From contig JALNWQ010000013.1 in the NCBI GenBank assembly GCA_023230855.1, positions 53,278 to 117,277 on the forward strand: a stretch of 64,000 nt of DNA, written 5' to 3'. How positions within the stretch are numbered: position 1 is the stretch's first letter; each line of letters opens with the position of its first letter. Position numbers and translations under genes: made by a program. The notes under the pieces were generated by a model. It had not been told where the DNA came from. It worked only from the letters and a program-made list of their open reading frames with translations, and ran no database searches. Of this stretch, positions 1 to 8,629 are shown piece by piece. This stretch comes from Solirubrobacteraceae bacterium. GTDB taxonomy: Bacteria > Actinomycetota > Thermoleophilia > Solirubrobacterales > Solirubrobacteraceae.

Positions 1-165
1 GTCGAAGCGCAGCCCGCGGCGGGCGCCCTGGAGCGACCCGAAGACGAACACCCGCAGCGAGTGGTGGAAGAGCAGGTCGTCCTGGACGTCGCGGATGAAC
101 GTCGTCGCGTCGCGGGCCATGGCGCTGTCGGGGATCCGGACGCCGGCGATCTGCGTGGGGAGCAT
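1..165 (-). CDS. HD-domain hydrolase, N-terminal part (runs off the window)
   Basis: Only the first 55 codons are inside the window. The translation contains DLLFHHSLRVFVFGSL, which matches the start of HD-domain phosphohydrolases related to cyanamide hydratase, where the HH pair contributes to the metal site. I took the ATG at 163-165; an in-frame ATG at 118-120 is also possible. It diverges from the AraC-type regulator starting at 184 with only 18 bp between the two starts, so one of the starts may lie further inside its gene. Family assignment is from motif recognition; the substrate is unknown. Confidence 0.6.
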   Translation of the reverse strand, partial: MLPTQIAGVRIPDSAMARDATTFIRDVQDDLLFHHSLRVFVFGSLQGARRGLRFD

Positions 166-183
166 GCGAGGATCGTCCCCGTC

Positions 184-1215
184 ATGGCGTCGGTCCACAA
201 GGACGCATCACCCTCGGTTCCGGACACGACCGGCGCCGCGCCGCGGACCGTCGTGGTGCTCGTCCACGACGGGGTGCAACTCCTCGACGTCGCCGGTCCG
301 GTCGAGGTGTTCACCGCCGCCGACGCCCTGGGCGCACGGTACGACGTCGTCCTCGCGTCGCCCGACGGGCGGGACGTCGTGGCGACGGGCCGCACCCGGC
401 TCGGCGTCGACGTCGCGTTCGACGCGCTGCCGGACCGGATCGACACGCTCGTCGTCCCCGGATCGCCCGCGTCGCCCGACGCCGGCGCAGCCGACCGGGT
501 GGTGCGGGCGGTCGCGACGACGGCGCCGCGCAGCCGACGGGTGGCGTCGGTGTGCGCCGGGGCGTTCCTCCTCGCCGCCGCGGGTGTGCTCGACGGCCGC
601 CGGGCGACGACGCACTGGGAGATGACCGACCGCCTCGCCGCCGCCCACCCCGACGTGACCGTCGACCCGGACGCGATCTTCGTCCGCGACGGGGCGGTGC
701 ACACGTCGGCGGGGATCACCGCGGGGATCGACCTGTGCCTGGCGCTCGTCGAGGACGACCACGGAGCCGACGCCGCCCGGCGCGTCGCCCAGCACCTCGT
801 CGTGTACCTGCAGCGGCCGGGCGGGCAGGCGCAGTTCAGCGCCCGGTTGACCGCGGCGCCGGTGGCCGACCCGGTGCTGCGGCGGGTGCTCGACGACGTC
901 GTCGAGCGTCCGGACGCCGACCACGGGCTCGACGCGCTGGCGGAGCGGGCCGGGTTCAGCGTGCGTCACCTCACCCGGGTGTTCCGTCGCGAGCTCGGCA
1001 CGACCCCGGCGCGCTACGTCGAGCGGGTACGGGTCGAGGCGGCCCGGCAGCGGATGCTCGCCGGCCCCGAGCCACTCGCGGCGATCGCCGCCGCGTGCGG
1101 GTTCGGGTCCGAGGAGACGATGCGCCGCGCGTTCATCCGCGAGCTCGGCACCACCCCGGGCGCGTGGCGGGCCGGGTTCGCGTCGACGACGCGCGGCGCG
1201 CTCACACCGCGGTGA
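184..1215 (+). CDS. GlxA-family AraC transcriptional regulator
   Basis: A 343-residue protein with an N-terminal DJ-1/PfpI-like domain (about residues 20-190) and a C-terminal AraC double helix-turn-helix (about 245-330). Residue C124 in VASVCAGAFLL occupies the nucleophile-elbow position of DJ-1 folds. In this family the domain usually senses a ligand rather than acting as a peptidase. The frame stays open upstream to 61, but that stretch overlaps the divergent HD gene, so ATG 184 is preferred. The C-terminal end overlaps the convergent hydrolase by 14 bp. It probably regulates a neighbour; the effector is unknown. Confidence 0.85.
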   Translation: MASVHKDASPSVPDTTGAAPRTVVVLVHDGVQLLDVAGPVEVFTAADALGARYDVVLASPDGRDVVATGRTRLGVDVAFDALPDRIDTLVVPGSPASPDAGAADRVVRAVATTAPRSRRVASVCAGAFLLAAAGVLDGRRATTHWEMTDRLAAAHPDVTVDPDAIFVRDGAVHTSAGITAGIDLCLALVEDDHGADAARRVAQHLVVYLQRPGGQAQFSARLTAAPVADPVLRRVLDDVVERPDADHGLDALAERAGFSVRHLTRVFRRELGTTPARYVERVRVEAARQRMLAGPEPLAAIAAACGFGSEETMRRAFIRELGTTPGAWRAGFASTTRGALTPR

Positions 1216-2125
1216 GGAAGTCGACGTAGATCCCGGCGGCGGTCCGGGGCACGTCGGCGTGGAAGAAGTGCCCGGCGAACGGCAGCAGCACCGGGTCGTC
1301 CGGGGCTCCCGGCAGGTCACGGGCGAGCCGCACGCCCCACGACGGCATGAGGAAGTAGTCGTGCGCGGCCCAGATCACGAGCGCCGGCTTCGTGAACCCG
1401 CGGACGATCCGGGCGGTGTCGGCGGTGTGCTCCGCGGACTGGCCGCGCATGTACCCCGCGAACGCGTCCAGGTCGGCGCCACCGTTGCGCATCGGCGCCA
1501 TCCACTCGTCGACCATCCCGGCGGGCAGCGGCCCACGGAACGCGGTCTGCGGGAACGGCCACGCCCGGCGCATCGGCCCCTCGACGAGCCCGGCCCGGGT
1601 GAGGGCGTGCACCGCCCGCGGCCACCGGCAGGCGCGGGCGATCAACCGGACCGCGGGCACCTCCCAGTTGTCGTAGCAGACGACGTCGGCCATCACGACC
1701 GCGCGCACCCGGTCGCCGCACCGGTCGAGGAACCGCAGGCCGTGCGCCCCACCCTGGTCGTGCAGCGCCAACAGGACATCGTCGATCCCCAGGTGGTCCA
1801 GCAACTGCTCGAGCATCGTCGCCTGACCGGGACTGGAGACGTCGCCCCCGGGCGCGGCCCGCGATCGCCCGAGCCCCAACAGGTCCGGGGCGATGCAGTC
1901 GAAGTGCGCGCCGAGATCGCCGAGCAGCGGCTCCCACAGTCGCGCCGACGTCGGCACCCCGTGCACGAGCAGCAGCGGCGGCCCGCTCCCGTGGCGCAGA
2001 TAGGTGACGTCACCACAGGGCAGCCGCGCGTGCTGCCGCGGCAGCGTGCCGACCGGCAACGACGGCGGCTCGGGCGCGGGCCGCACGAACCACGGGTTCT
2101 CGAACAGCTGCGTGCGCGGGATCAC
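1202..2125 (-). CDS. alpha/beta hydrolase with Asp nucleophile (epoxide hydrolase / haloalkane dehalogenase-like)
   Basis: 307 residues. LLLVHGVPTS near residue 52 is the oxyanion HG motif. The nucleophile elbow reads LALHDQGGAHG, with D123 where esterases have Ser. An Asp nucleophile is typical of the epoxide hydrolase and haloalkane or haloacetate dehalogenase branch. The catalytic His is probably H286 in FAGHFFH. The small cap-domain region follows the nucleophile. It is convergent with the GlxA-like regulator, overlapping by 14 bp. The true substrate cannot be read from the sequence. Confidence 0.8.
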   Translation of the reverse strand: MIPRTQLFENPWFVRPAPEPPSLPVGTLPRQHARLPCGDVTYLRHGSGPPLLLVHGVPTSARLWEPLLGDLGAHFDCIAPDLLGLGRSRAAPGGDVSSPGQATMLEQLLDHLGIDDVLLALHDQGGAHGLRFLDRCGDRVRAVVMADVVCYDNWEVPAVRLIARACRWPRAVHALTRAGLVEGPMRRAWPFPQTAFRGPLPAGMVDEWMAPMRNGGADLDAFAGYMRGQSAEHTADTARIVRGFTKPALVIWAAHDYFLMPSWGVRLARDLPGAPDDPVLLPFAGHFFHADVPRTAAGIYVDFLTAV

Positions 2126-2348
2126 CGCTCCACGCTACCGGCCGTGGTCGAGCCGGCGGATCCGTGCGGGACCGGGCGGATCGGAGCGCAGGCGTCGCCG
2201 CCGGCGTCCGATCACGCTCGATCGGATGCCAAGGCCGACCCGTCCCCGCCGGGTGCGGTCGCGGCACGCCGGGGCGTCCCGAGCGCGGGATACGGTCGGG
2301 ACGGGACCGGTCGGCGGGTCCGGGAGGCCCGGACGAGAGGGGCACGGG

Positions 2349-2714
2349 ATGGCGGGGGAGCAGCACATCGCGACGTTGCGGGCGGCGTACGACGCGTTCA
2401 ACCGGCAGGACGCAGTGGCGGCGGGGGAGGCGTTCGCGGACGACGTCGTGCGGACGATCGCGGGCGACAGCGCGATCAGCGGCACGTTCCGCGGCAAGCG
2501 GGAGATCATGCGGATGTGGGCGTCGCTCGGCGCGTTCACCACCGAGCCGCGGATCTTCGCGGCGGACGAGGACCACGTCGTCGTCATCGCGGTGAACTCC
2601 GCCAACGGCGTGTCGTGGGACGCGGCCGACGTCTAGACGTTCGAGGACGGCCGCATCAAGCGCTTCCACACGATCGAGGATCCCGCCGCCGTCGAGCGCG
2701 CGTACCCGCGCTGA
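2349..2714 (+). pseudogene. SnoaL-like (NTF2-fold) protein interrupted by one in-frame TAG
   Basis: ATG 2349 follows a GAGAGG ribosome binding site. The frame reads as a SnoaL/NTF2-like protein (RAAYDAFNRQD near the start) up to TAG at 2634-2636, codon 96. The same frame continues without a frameshift as TFEDGRIKRFHTIEDP to TGA at 2712-2714, which is the strand that normally completes this fold. So one base change explains the break. It is either a recent pseudogene, a 95-residue truncated protein, a readthrough site, or a sequencing error. Confidence 0.75.
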
Positions 2715-2807
2715 CGTCCCGCGTCGCGGAGGGCGCGGACGCAAGGGTCGCGTCACCGGCGTCGCATGGCGGACCGGCCGCTCGACGAACGCGGAGGACC
2801 GGCGGGG

Positions 2808-3248
2808 TCATCCGTCCGGCGTGAGCGCGCTCCGCACCCGCTCGACGACGGCCTGTACGTCCTCGTGCTCCCACGCGCGGATCACCGTCCAACCGGCGTC
2901 GGCGAGGAGCCGGTCCACGGTGCGGTCGCGCTCGACGTTGCGTTGGAGCTTGGGCACCCAGTAGTCGCTGTTGGTCCGGGGGGTGGTGCCGTGGATCGGG
3001 CAGGAGTGCCAGAAGCACCCGTCGATGAAGACCGCGACCCGCTGGCGCGTGAAGACGACGTCGGGCCGGACGGTCCTCCCGGGCACGCGGACCGGGTGGT
3101 CCTTGCGGAAGCGCAGCCCCCGACGGTGCAGCGCCGACCGCACGGCGATCTCGGGCTTCGTGTCGCGCCGCGGGTTGGCGCGCATCCGCGTGGAGACGTG
3201 CCGATCGGTCGGGTGCGGGTAGGGGAGTGGTGGCACCGTCACGATCAA
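2808..3248 (-). CDS. vsr: very short patch repair endonuclease (Vsr)
   Basis: 146 residues with the whole Vsr core: RPDVVF (D63, catalytic Asp), VFIDGCFWHSCP (conserved CFWH, H81) and KLQRNVERDR. Vsr nicks DNA 5' of T:G mismatches that arise by deamination of 5-methylcytosine. No cytosine-5 methyltransferase lies beside it, so it is a solo copy within this window. The start is uncertain; an in-frame ATG at residue 22 (MRANPRRDTKPE) is closer to the usual N-terminus of the family. Confidence 0.9.
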   Translation of the reverse strand: MIVTVPPLPYPHPTDRHVSTRMRANPRRDTKPEIAVRSALHRRGLRFRKDHPVRVPGRTVRPDVVFTRQRVAVFIDGCFWHSCPIHGTTPRTNSDYWVPKLQRNVERDRTVDRLLADAGWTVIRAWEHEDVQAVVERVRSALTPDG

Positions 3249-3393
3249 ACCACCTGCCGGTGAGCGGCTGGGCCGGTGGTGGGCGGCTGGGGCCGGTGGG
3301 TGGCCGCGGCCGGACGCGGTCGGACGCGGTCGGGCGAGAGGCCGGGCGGCGGGCAGCCCGGCGCGCTACCCGCCGCAACCCGCGCCGCTCGCG

Positions 3394-3774
3394 CTACGGC
3401 AGCAGCGGGCGCGGGTCGAAGTAGTCGCTCCAGCGGGTGATCCTGCCGTCGACGACCTCCATCGCCCCCGCCATCTCGATGGAGAGGACGCGCGTGCCGT
3501 CGGCCGTGTCGACGTGGTCGACCCGCTCGGTCAGCACGACGTTGCCGCTGACGGCGAGCACGCGGGTGTCGACCACGAGGGCGTGCAGGCCGAAGCCCTG
3601 GACGAACTGGTCCATCTGCGCGTGGACGGCGGCCCTGCCCCGCACCGCGGGCAGCCCGCTGTTCTCCCAGACGCAGTCGTCGGCGACGTACTCGTCGATC
3701 GCGTCCGCCAGCCGGCCGCCGGCGCTCAGGCGGTCGAAGAACGCGCGGACGGTGCTTTCCGGGGTGGTGCTCAT
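3394..3774 (-). CDS. limonene-1,2-epoxide hydrolase-like (NTF2-fold) protein
   Basis: 126 residues from ATG 3772-3774 (MSTTPESTVRAFF). The family's catalytic triad is recognisable as R-x-D in TERVDHVD and Asp in WSDYFD near the C-terminus. These motifs match limonene-1,2-epoxide hydrolases, which open epoxides by general acid/base chemistry without a covalent intermediate. The frame is open further upstream to 3885 but without family similarity. It might instead be a non-catalytic SnoaL-like protein; retention of the R-D-D set argues for an enzyme. Confidence 0.75.
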   Translation of the reverse strand: MSTTPESTVRAFFDRLSAGGRLADAIDEYVADDCVWENSGLPAVRGRAAVHAQMDQFVQGFGLHALVVDTRVLAVSGNVVLTERVDHVDTADGTRVLSIEMAGAMEVVDGRITRWSDYFDPRPLLP

Positions 3775-3923
3775 GACGGGTCTCCTGCTCGGGTGTCGGT
3801 GCGGCGGCGGCCGCCGCACCGGGGGCTCGTTCGACGCTAGTCGCGAGGCAGAGCGGCAGGCCCCTCTCGAACGGATGGCCCGCACCCGTCGAAAGGGGCG
3901 GGGGCGGCGCGCGTCGTCCTACG

Positions 3924-4334
3924 ATGGCCCGATGGCAGGACGAGGAGTTCGCCCGGGACGTGGCCGAGCGGCGGCGCTACCCGGAGCCGCACCCGTGGTA
4001 CCTGGCGTTCGACCTCGACCCGGCGTTCTCCGTCGACGACGCCCACGCGGCGCTCGAGACGTGCGACGTGGTCCGGGCGGTGCGGATCGGCGAGGCTCCG
4101 GGCATGCGTCCGCGCGTCGTCGTCCACGTCGACGCCCGCAGTCAGGACGAGGTGTTGCGCGCCCCGTACCTCGCGATCACCGATGCGCTCCTGGCGGCCG
4201 CGCCGCCGCGGTTCCTCCGCGGCACCGGGATGATCGCCGTGAGCGTCATCGGTCCCCACGAGGGGCCGGACTGGTCGAGTATGAGCATCGCGGCCAGGCC
4301 GGTCGCGGGGCGGGGGTGGCCTGCGAGCCGGTGA
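3924..4334 (+). CDS. hypothetical protein
   Basis: 136 residues, rich in charged residues at the N-terminus (MARWQDEEFARD) and alternating hydrophobic stretches (RPRVVVHVD, MIAVSVIG) that suggest an alpha/beta fold. I do not recognise a family. A TACGAT -10-like hexamer overlaps the ATG, so translation may start further in, for instance at GTG 3960. It is the last apparently intact host gene before the nucleotidyltransferase remnant and attL. Confidence 0.5.
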   Translation: MARWQDEEFARDVAERRRYPEPHPWYLAFDLDPAFSVDDAHAALETCDVVRAVRIGEAPGMRPRVVVHVDARSQDEVLRAPYLAITDALLAAAPPRFLRGTGMIAVSVIGPHEGPDWSSMSIAARPVAGRGWPASR

Positions 4335-4545
4335 GGTGAGGCCGGTGCCGTCGGTCGTCGCGTGCAGCCCTGACGGCCATGAGATGCTCGAACGGTGAGA
4401 TCGGTCTTCTCGAGATCGGCCCGATCGCGCACATGCGGTGGGTTCCCAGTGCGGAGTTGCTGCCGATCTGACGAACGCCGGTCGAATCGCGCGAAACGAG
4501 AGGGTGACGCTGGCGGACGCAGGGCGTCCGGGACCCGTGGCGTCT

Positions 4546-4665
4546 GTGAGGATCGCCACCACCGATCCCGCGATCCTCGCGATGTGGGGGGCGGTGCACG
4601 AACTCGCCGGGGAGCTCCCGTCGGAGCACTGGGTGCTCGTCGGCGGATTGATGGTCCAGCTGTGT
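4546..4665 (+). pseudogene. remnant of a nucleotidyltransferase (AbiEii-like) gene
   Basis: About 40 codons starting near GTG 4546 read ILAMWGAVHELAGELP and WVLVGGLMVQL. The second motif resembles the N-terminal nucleotidyltransferase signature of AbiEii-type toxins and related proteins. Similarity stops abruptly after MVQL, where the sequence turns into the tRNA terminator region, so most of the gene is missing. The break lies about 95 bp left of attL and was therefore probably not caused by this prophage. The assignment rests on a short motif. Confidence 0.4.
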
Positions 4666-4718
4666 ACGCCAAGCGTGTACACGTTGACCGGTGGCGTTCC
4701 GGCATCCCCAGAACGCAA

Positions 4719-4742
4719 GAACCCCCGCTTTCGCGGGGGTTC
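4719..4742 (-). terminator. original terminator of the tRNA-Ala gene, displaced to attL
   Basis: A 10-bp perfect stem (4719-4728 with 4733-4742) closed by a 4-nt loop that reads GAAA on the minus strand, followed there by TTGCGTTC. It lies just beyond attL in the direction in which the tRNA would have been transcribed before integration. An outer 7-bp pairing (4711-4717 with 4750-4756) extends it. Confidence 0.7.
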
Positions 4743-4759
4743 CGGTTCGTGCGTTCCTT

Positions 4760-4808
<49 letters not shown>

Positions 4809-4908
4809 TCCCGGGGGTTCCCGGGAGTGCCCGACCCCAGGTCGCTCGGCACCCTCGACCACCCCGAGCAGACCCCGGCGAACGACACCTGTTCGCGTGA
4901 CGTTCGCG
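4809..4908. other. hairpin and direct repeats beside attL
   Basis: Immediately inside attL is a perfect 7-bp inverted repeat (4809-4815 with 4820-4826, loop GGTT). The heptamer GTTCGCG occurs twice, at 4891-4897 and 4902-4908. Their position between the att core and the first phage gene fits integrase arm-type or excisionase sites in attP, but a regulatory role for the left operon is equally possible. Confidence 0.35.
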
Positions 4909-4939
4909 CTGCAGCGGCCGCTCGACCGGGCACCGCACG

Positions 4940-5155
4940 ATGACCGCCCAGGTCACCGTATCGCTCGCCGTCGATGACCTTGAGCGACTGATCGACCTCG
5001 CGAATCGCGGGGCTGAGATCGTGATCTACGGCGACGGAAGCGAGGCCCACGAGATCCCGGACCTCGAGCCTGACGACGAGCGGTTCGTCGCGATCATGCG
5101 CGCTGTCGTCGACGACGGACGTCGAGGTGCCCGGGCACGGGTGGAGGCGGCATGA
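4940..5155 (+). CDS. small phage protein, unknown
   Basis: 71 residues, acidic, beginning MTAQVTVSLAVDDLERL. No recognised domain. It is the first gene of the left-end operon, and its stop overlaps the next start as ATGA. Translational coupling of this kind continues through the following genes. Confidence 0.6.
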   Translation: MTAQVTVSLAVDDLERLIDLANRGAEIVIYGDGSEAHEIPDLEPDDERFVAIMRAVVDDGRRGARARVEAA

Positions 5156-5373
5156 CGCGGGCGACGATGTCCACCGCGACCGCGCGCGCCGCGTGCGGTC
5201 GGTGCCCGTGGACGGCCACCACGGCCAACGCGCTCGCGATCGCCGCGCTGCATCACGATCGAACCGGCCACCCGGTCCACGTCGATCTTCACCGCCGCGT
5301 GACCTACGGCGACTCGGCCGCAGACGCACCCGGCCAGGAGTCCCTGACGGCCCAGCTCGAGGAGGCGGCATGA
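5152..5373 (+). CDS. small putative zinc-binding phage protein
   Basis: 73 residues. CGRCPW followed by HHDRTGHPVHV gives a C-x2-C...H...H arrangement, like the small Cys/His proteins common in actinobacteriophages. It overlaps both neighbours by 4 bp. Function unknown; nucleic-acid binding is a guess from the metal-binding pattern. Confidence 0.6.
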   Translation: MTRATMSTATARAACGRCPWTATTANALAIAALHHDRTGHPVHVDLHRRVTYGDSAADAPGQESLTAQLEEAA

Positions 5374-5585
5374 CGGTCCGGGTCGGCCAGGTCTGGGCCT
5401 CCAACACCAAGTCCGACCGCGAGCGCGGCGTGCGGCAGCACCGGACCGTGATCGAGATCCTCGAGCACGGCGCCGTGCTCGAGCATCGCGGCATCCGAGG
5501 ACAGTTGCTCACGAGCTCGCTCCTCATCAGCAACGACAGGATCGCCGGCCATCGCCTCGTCCGCGACGCGGGAGAGCTGTCGTGA
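5370..5585 (+). CDS. small phage protein, unknown
   Basis: 71 residues starting MTVRVGQVWASNTKS at ATG 5370. The opening pattern (VGQVW followed by a beta-rich stretch) looks like a small beta-barrel, but I recognise no family. It is coupled to both neighbours by 4-bp overlaps. Confidence 0.6.
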   Translation: MTVRVGQVWASNTKSDRERGVRQHRTVIEILEHGAVLEHRGIRGQLLTSSLLISNDRIAGHRLVRDAGELS

Positions 5586-6403
5586 AGCTCCTCGAGCACC
5601 CGGTGTCGCCCGGACCGTTCGTGGCGTGGTTCGACGGGTTCGTCGCACGGCACGTCGCGGAGGACGTCGACCGAGTCACGGAGCGGCGCGCCGTCGCGTT
5701 CGCGGCGATCGGCTGGCCGTCGTCGCTCAACTCCGCGGAGCGGAAGCTGCACCGCTGGCGCAGGCAGGTCCGCCACGTCGACGCGATCGAGGTGTACGAC
5801 GCGCTGACGCTCGCCGGCGTCGCGTTCGACGACGTGTACGACGCCCCCGAGTTCGCGGCGGCCCGCGCCGCGATGGCCGCCACGCCCGCCCCCGTCGCCG
5901 GCCGCAAGCGCGGCAAGCCGGTCGGGAAGTGGCGCAAGCTCACCGACGACCAGGTCCGGTTGGCGCACCGCATCTACGTCGAGCGCGGCCTGTCGCTGCG
6001 CAAGCTCGGAGCGCTCATGTACGAGCGGTTCGGGTACGCGTCGCCCGACTCGTGCGCCGGCGCGCTGAGCACCGCGTTCATCACGCTCGGCCTGCCGCGA
6101 CGGGACCGCACCGCCGCCACCATCGCCGCGTCCACGATCCACGGCCTTTCGCCGCGCGGCGCGCGAGCGAGCACCGACCCGAAGTTCTCCGCGCATCGCG
6201 CCGAGCTACGTCGTGCCCGCGGCGAGACCCTCGACCGTCCCCGCTGCGCCGGGGTGCGAACCCAGTACCCGCGGAAGGGCCGGCCGTGCCAGCAGCGCGC
6301 CCAGGCCGGCAGCGACTACTGCTGGGCGCACGACCCGGCCCATGCTGAGGAGCGCGACCGGCACCTCGAGCAGATCCGCGCCCGGATCGGGGAGGCGGCA
6401 TGA
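5582..6403 (+). CDS. phage protein with C-terminal Cys/His knuckle
   Basis: 273 residues from GTG 5582. The middle part holds a helix-turn-helix-like segment (LTDDQVRLAHRIYVERGLS, then LRKLGALMYERFGY), reminiscent of resolvase-type HTH regions. The C-terminus carries C-x3-T...GRPCQQ...YCWAH, a C-C-C-H knuckle also seen at the N-terminus of the small terminase at 10748. DNA binding is likely, but the role is unknown. Confidence 0.55.
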   Translation: MKLLEHPVSPGPFVAWFDGFVARHVAEDVDRVTERRAVAFAAIGWPSSLNSAERKLHRWRRQVRHVDAIEVYDALTLAGVAFDDVYDAPEFAAARAAMAATPAPVAGRKRGKPVGKWRKLTDDQVRLAHRIYVERGLSLRKLGALMYERFGYASPDSCAGALSTAFITLGLPRRDRTAATIAASTIHGLSPRGARASTDPKFSAHRAELRRARGETLDRPRCAGVRTQYPRKGRPCQQRAQAGSDYCWAHDPAHAEERDRHLEQIRARIGEAA

Positions 6404-7263
6404 GCACCACCACCCTTCCCGACCGGCGCTGGATCGACCTCGCCGCACGGTCCGGCTCCGGCCGGCCGCTGCACGTCGTCGCCCGCGCCCTCGAGCAGTT
6501 CGCCGAGCACCACGACATCCCTCGCACCCAGATCGCGGCCGAAGCGGGCGTCACGGAGACCGTCATCACGACCTGGGCCCGCAACGCCGGGCTCCCGTCG
6601 CGCCGCGAAACGAGCCGGGACGACCTGGACCGTGCGATCGCCGCATGGGAGCGCACCCGGTCGGTGTCTGCCGCCGCCCGCGAGCTCGGGGTGACCCGCA
6701 ACACCGTGCGACGCAGGCTCCGTCTCGCCGGGTACGACATCCGGCCTGACAGGTCGACCGCGGTCCGCGATGCGCTCGCGGAGGCATACCGGCCGCCCGA
6801 CGGGTACGTCGGCACGATGGAGGCCGCCCGCCTCCTCGACGTCGACCCGTCGACCACGCACCGGTGGTGCGTCGAGGGCCGGATCCCCGGCGCGCTCCGC
6901 GAGCGACGGCGGTCCGACGAGGGCACCGGCCGGCTGCGTTGGCTGATCCCGGAGGCATGGATCGACCGGCAGCGCGACATACGTCGCGCGCGAGGGAGCG
7001 CGCCGTCCCGACGGGGACGGGACCGCGCCGCGCCGTTCGCCGCATGGCTCGCCCGCCAGGACCTGTCGCTCGACGAGCTCGCGTGGCGGGCCGACATCGC
7101 CGACGGCGGCCGACTGCGGGCGATCCTGCGCGGCGAGGTCACCACCGTCGGCCTGTCGACCGCCGATGCGGTCCTGACCGCCAACGACGCCCGCCTCGAG
7201 GACGTGTGGGGCGACATCGACCAGCGCATCGCCGCCGCTGACGGGCTCGCGGAGGTGGCGTGA
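6400..7263 (+). CDS. multi-HTH DNA-binding protein
   Basis: 287 residues with a series of helix-turn-helix-like units. There are two homeodomain-like HTHs (about 35-65, IPRTQIAAEAGVTETVITTW; and about 80-105, AARELGVTRNTVRRRL). A MerR/excisionase-like unit follows (about 135-185, EAARLLDVDPSTTHRW). An XRE-like C-terminal segment covers about 210-275. Such a chain suggests binding of an extended site, perhaps as a regulator or origin-binding protein of the left operon. It overlaps the upstream gene by 4 bp. Confidence 0.65.
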   Translation: MSTTTLPDRRWIDLAARSGSGRPLHVVARALEQFAEHHDIPRTQIAAEAGVTETVITTWARNAGLPSRRETSRDDLDRAIAAWERTRSVSAAARELGVTRNTVRRRLRLAGYDIRPDRSTAVRDALAEAYRPPDGYVGTMEAARLLDVDPSTTHRWCVEGRIPGALRERRRSDEGTGRLRWLIPEAWIDRQRDIRRARGSAPSRRGRDRAAPFAAWLARQDLSLDELAWRADIADGGRLRAILRGEVTTVGLSTADAVLTANDARLEDVWGDIDQRIAAADGLAEVA

Positions 7264-7643
7264 TGGCGGTCCGTGCCCTCAACGCCCGCGGGCAGTTGAC
7301 CGAGGCCGGCTGGCAGGCCCAGGTGATCGGCATCGCCCGTGTCGGCGGGTGGTGCGTCTACCACCCGCCGGACAACCGGCCCGGCGGGCGCACCGGACGG
7401 CCGCAGCGCACGATTCCCGAGGCGACCGGCTGGCCCGACCTCGTCCTCGTCCGTGACGGCGAGCTGCTCGTCCGCGAGCTGAAGACCGACCGGGGCCGGC
7501 TCGGCCCCGGCCAGCAGGACTGGCTTGACCGACTCGCCGCGTGCGGCGTCGACGTCGCGGTGTGGCGACCCCGCGACCGGGCCGACGTGGAGGCACGCCT
7601 CCTCGCGCCCCGCAACACCACCACGACCAGGAGCGCCGACTGA
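7263..7643 (+). CDS. VRR-NUC domain nuclease
   Basis: 126 residues from ATG 7263, which overlaps the preceding TGA by one base; GTG 7260 is an alternative start. WPDLVLVRDGELLVRELK carries the D...E-x-K triad of the PD-(D/E)xK VRR-NUC fold, and the following GPGQQDWL is also typical. These small phage nucleases are proposed to act on branched DNA such as recombination intermediates. It lies between DNA-binding and replication genes. Confidence 0.85.
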   Translation: MAVRALNARGQLTEAGWQAQVIGIARVGGWCVYHPPDNRPGGRTGRPQRTIPEATGWPDLVLVRDGELLVRELKTDRGRLGPGQQDWLDRLAACGVDVAVWRPRDRADVEARLLAPRNTTTTRSAD

Positions 7644-8629
7644 TGGGCTGGGCAAAGATCGACGACCAGCTGCACGGCGACCGGAAGGTCCGCCGGCTCT
7701 GGCACACCGAGCCCGCGGCGCTCGGCCTGTGGACGCTCGCGCTGTCGCACTGTGCCAACCAGGAGACCGACGGACACATCGACGACCTGTGGGTGCTCGA
7801 GCGGGTCCCGGACGACGAGATGCGCGAGCGGCTCGTCACCGCCCTCGTGAGCGTCGGCCTGTGGGACGAGCGGGACGGCAGCGACGGGTGGTGGATCCAC
7901 GACTACCTCGACTACAACCCGTCGCGTGCCGAGCTCGTAGCGAAGCGCCGCGCGGACGCGGAGCGCAAGGCGGCAGGACGAGCCGAGCAGGCGCGACGTC
8001 GCGCCGAACGCGCCACGGTTTCCGGCGGGTCGCCGACTGGAGTCCGCGAGGCGTCCGACGCTCCGCCGCCCGGACCGGCCGCGGACTCCGCGAAGCGTCC
8101 GCGGCGTGTCCGCGCGGACACCGCCAGGACTCCGCAGGGAGTCGCGGCGGAGTCCAGTGGTCCCGACCCGACCCGACCCGACCCCTCCCGTCCTACGGTG
8201 GCTTCGCCACCGCCCCCCGCGCGCGAGCGCGAGGCCGCCCCTCCGGCACCGACCGCCGACCCGCCCCGGCCGACCGCGGCGGTGCTGGACTGCCCCGAAC
8301 CGGTTCGGGCGATGCTGCTCGACGCCGGGTTCGACCAGGGCGAGATCGACCATGCCGACGGCGCGCTCGGCTACACCCTCGGCCAGCTCAACCTGCCCCC
8401 GGACGTCGACTGGTGGCGCTACGGCCAGGAGATCGCGACGGCCCGCCAGAACGGCCGGCTCCGCCGCCCCGGCCCGATCGCCGCGCTCAAGTTCGTCGCG
8501 AAGGGCGCGAACGGGCCTCCACGCCTCCGGCCCGGCCAGAACGGACGACGAACCGGGTCGACGGTCGACCACTACCGCGACATGGCCGCCCGGTTCGCCG
8601 ACGAGGAGCGCACCGATGCTGCTGCGTGA
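7643..8629 (+). CDS. phage replication initiator-like protein
   Basis: 328 residues starting MGWAKIDDQLHGDRKVRRLW at ATG 7643. This N-terminus, with the DDxLHxxxK pattern and a following winged-helix region to about residue 100, is characteristic of actinophage replisome-organiser or initiation proteins. The middle is a low-complexity Arg/Ala/Pro linker (about 105-215). The C-terminal part (about 215-320) probably contacts DNA or the helicase. A 14-bp overlap links it to the next gene, which is positioned like a helicase loader. Confidence 0.65.
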   Translation: MGWAKIDDQLHGDRKVRRLWHTEPAALGLWTLALSHCANQETDGHIDDLWVLERVPDDEMRERLVTALVSVGLWDERDGSDGWWIHDYLDYNPSRAELVAKRRADAERKAAGRAEQARRRAERATVSGGSPTGVREASDAPPPGPAADSAKRPRRVRADTARTPQGVAAESSGPDPTRPDPSRPTVASPPPPAREREAAPPAPTADPPRPTAAVLDCPEPVRAMLLDAGFDQGEIDHADGALGYTLGQLNLPPDVDWWRYGQEIATARQNGRLRRPGPIAALKFVAKGANGPPRLRPGQNGRRTGSTVDHYRDMAARFADEERTDAAA

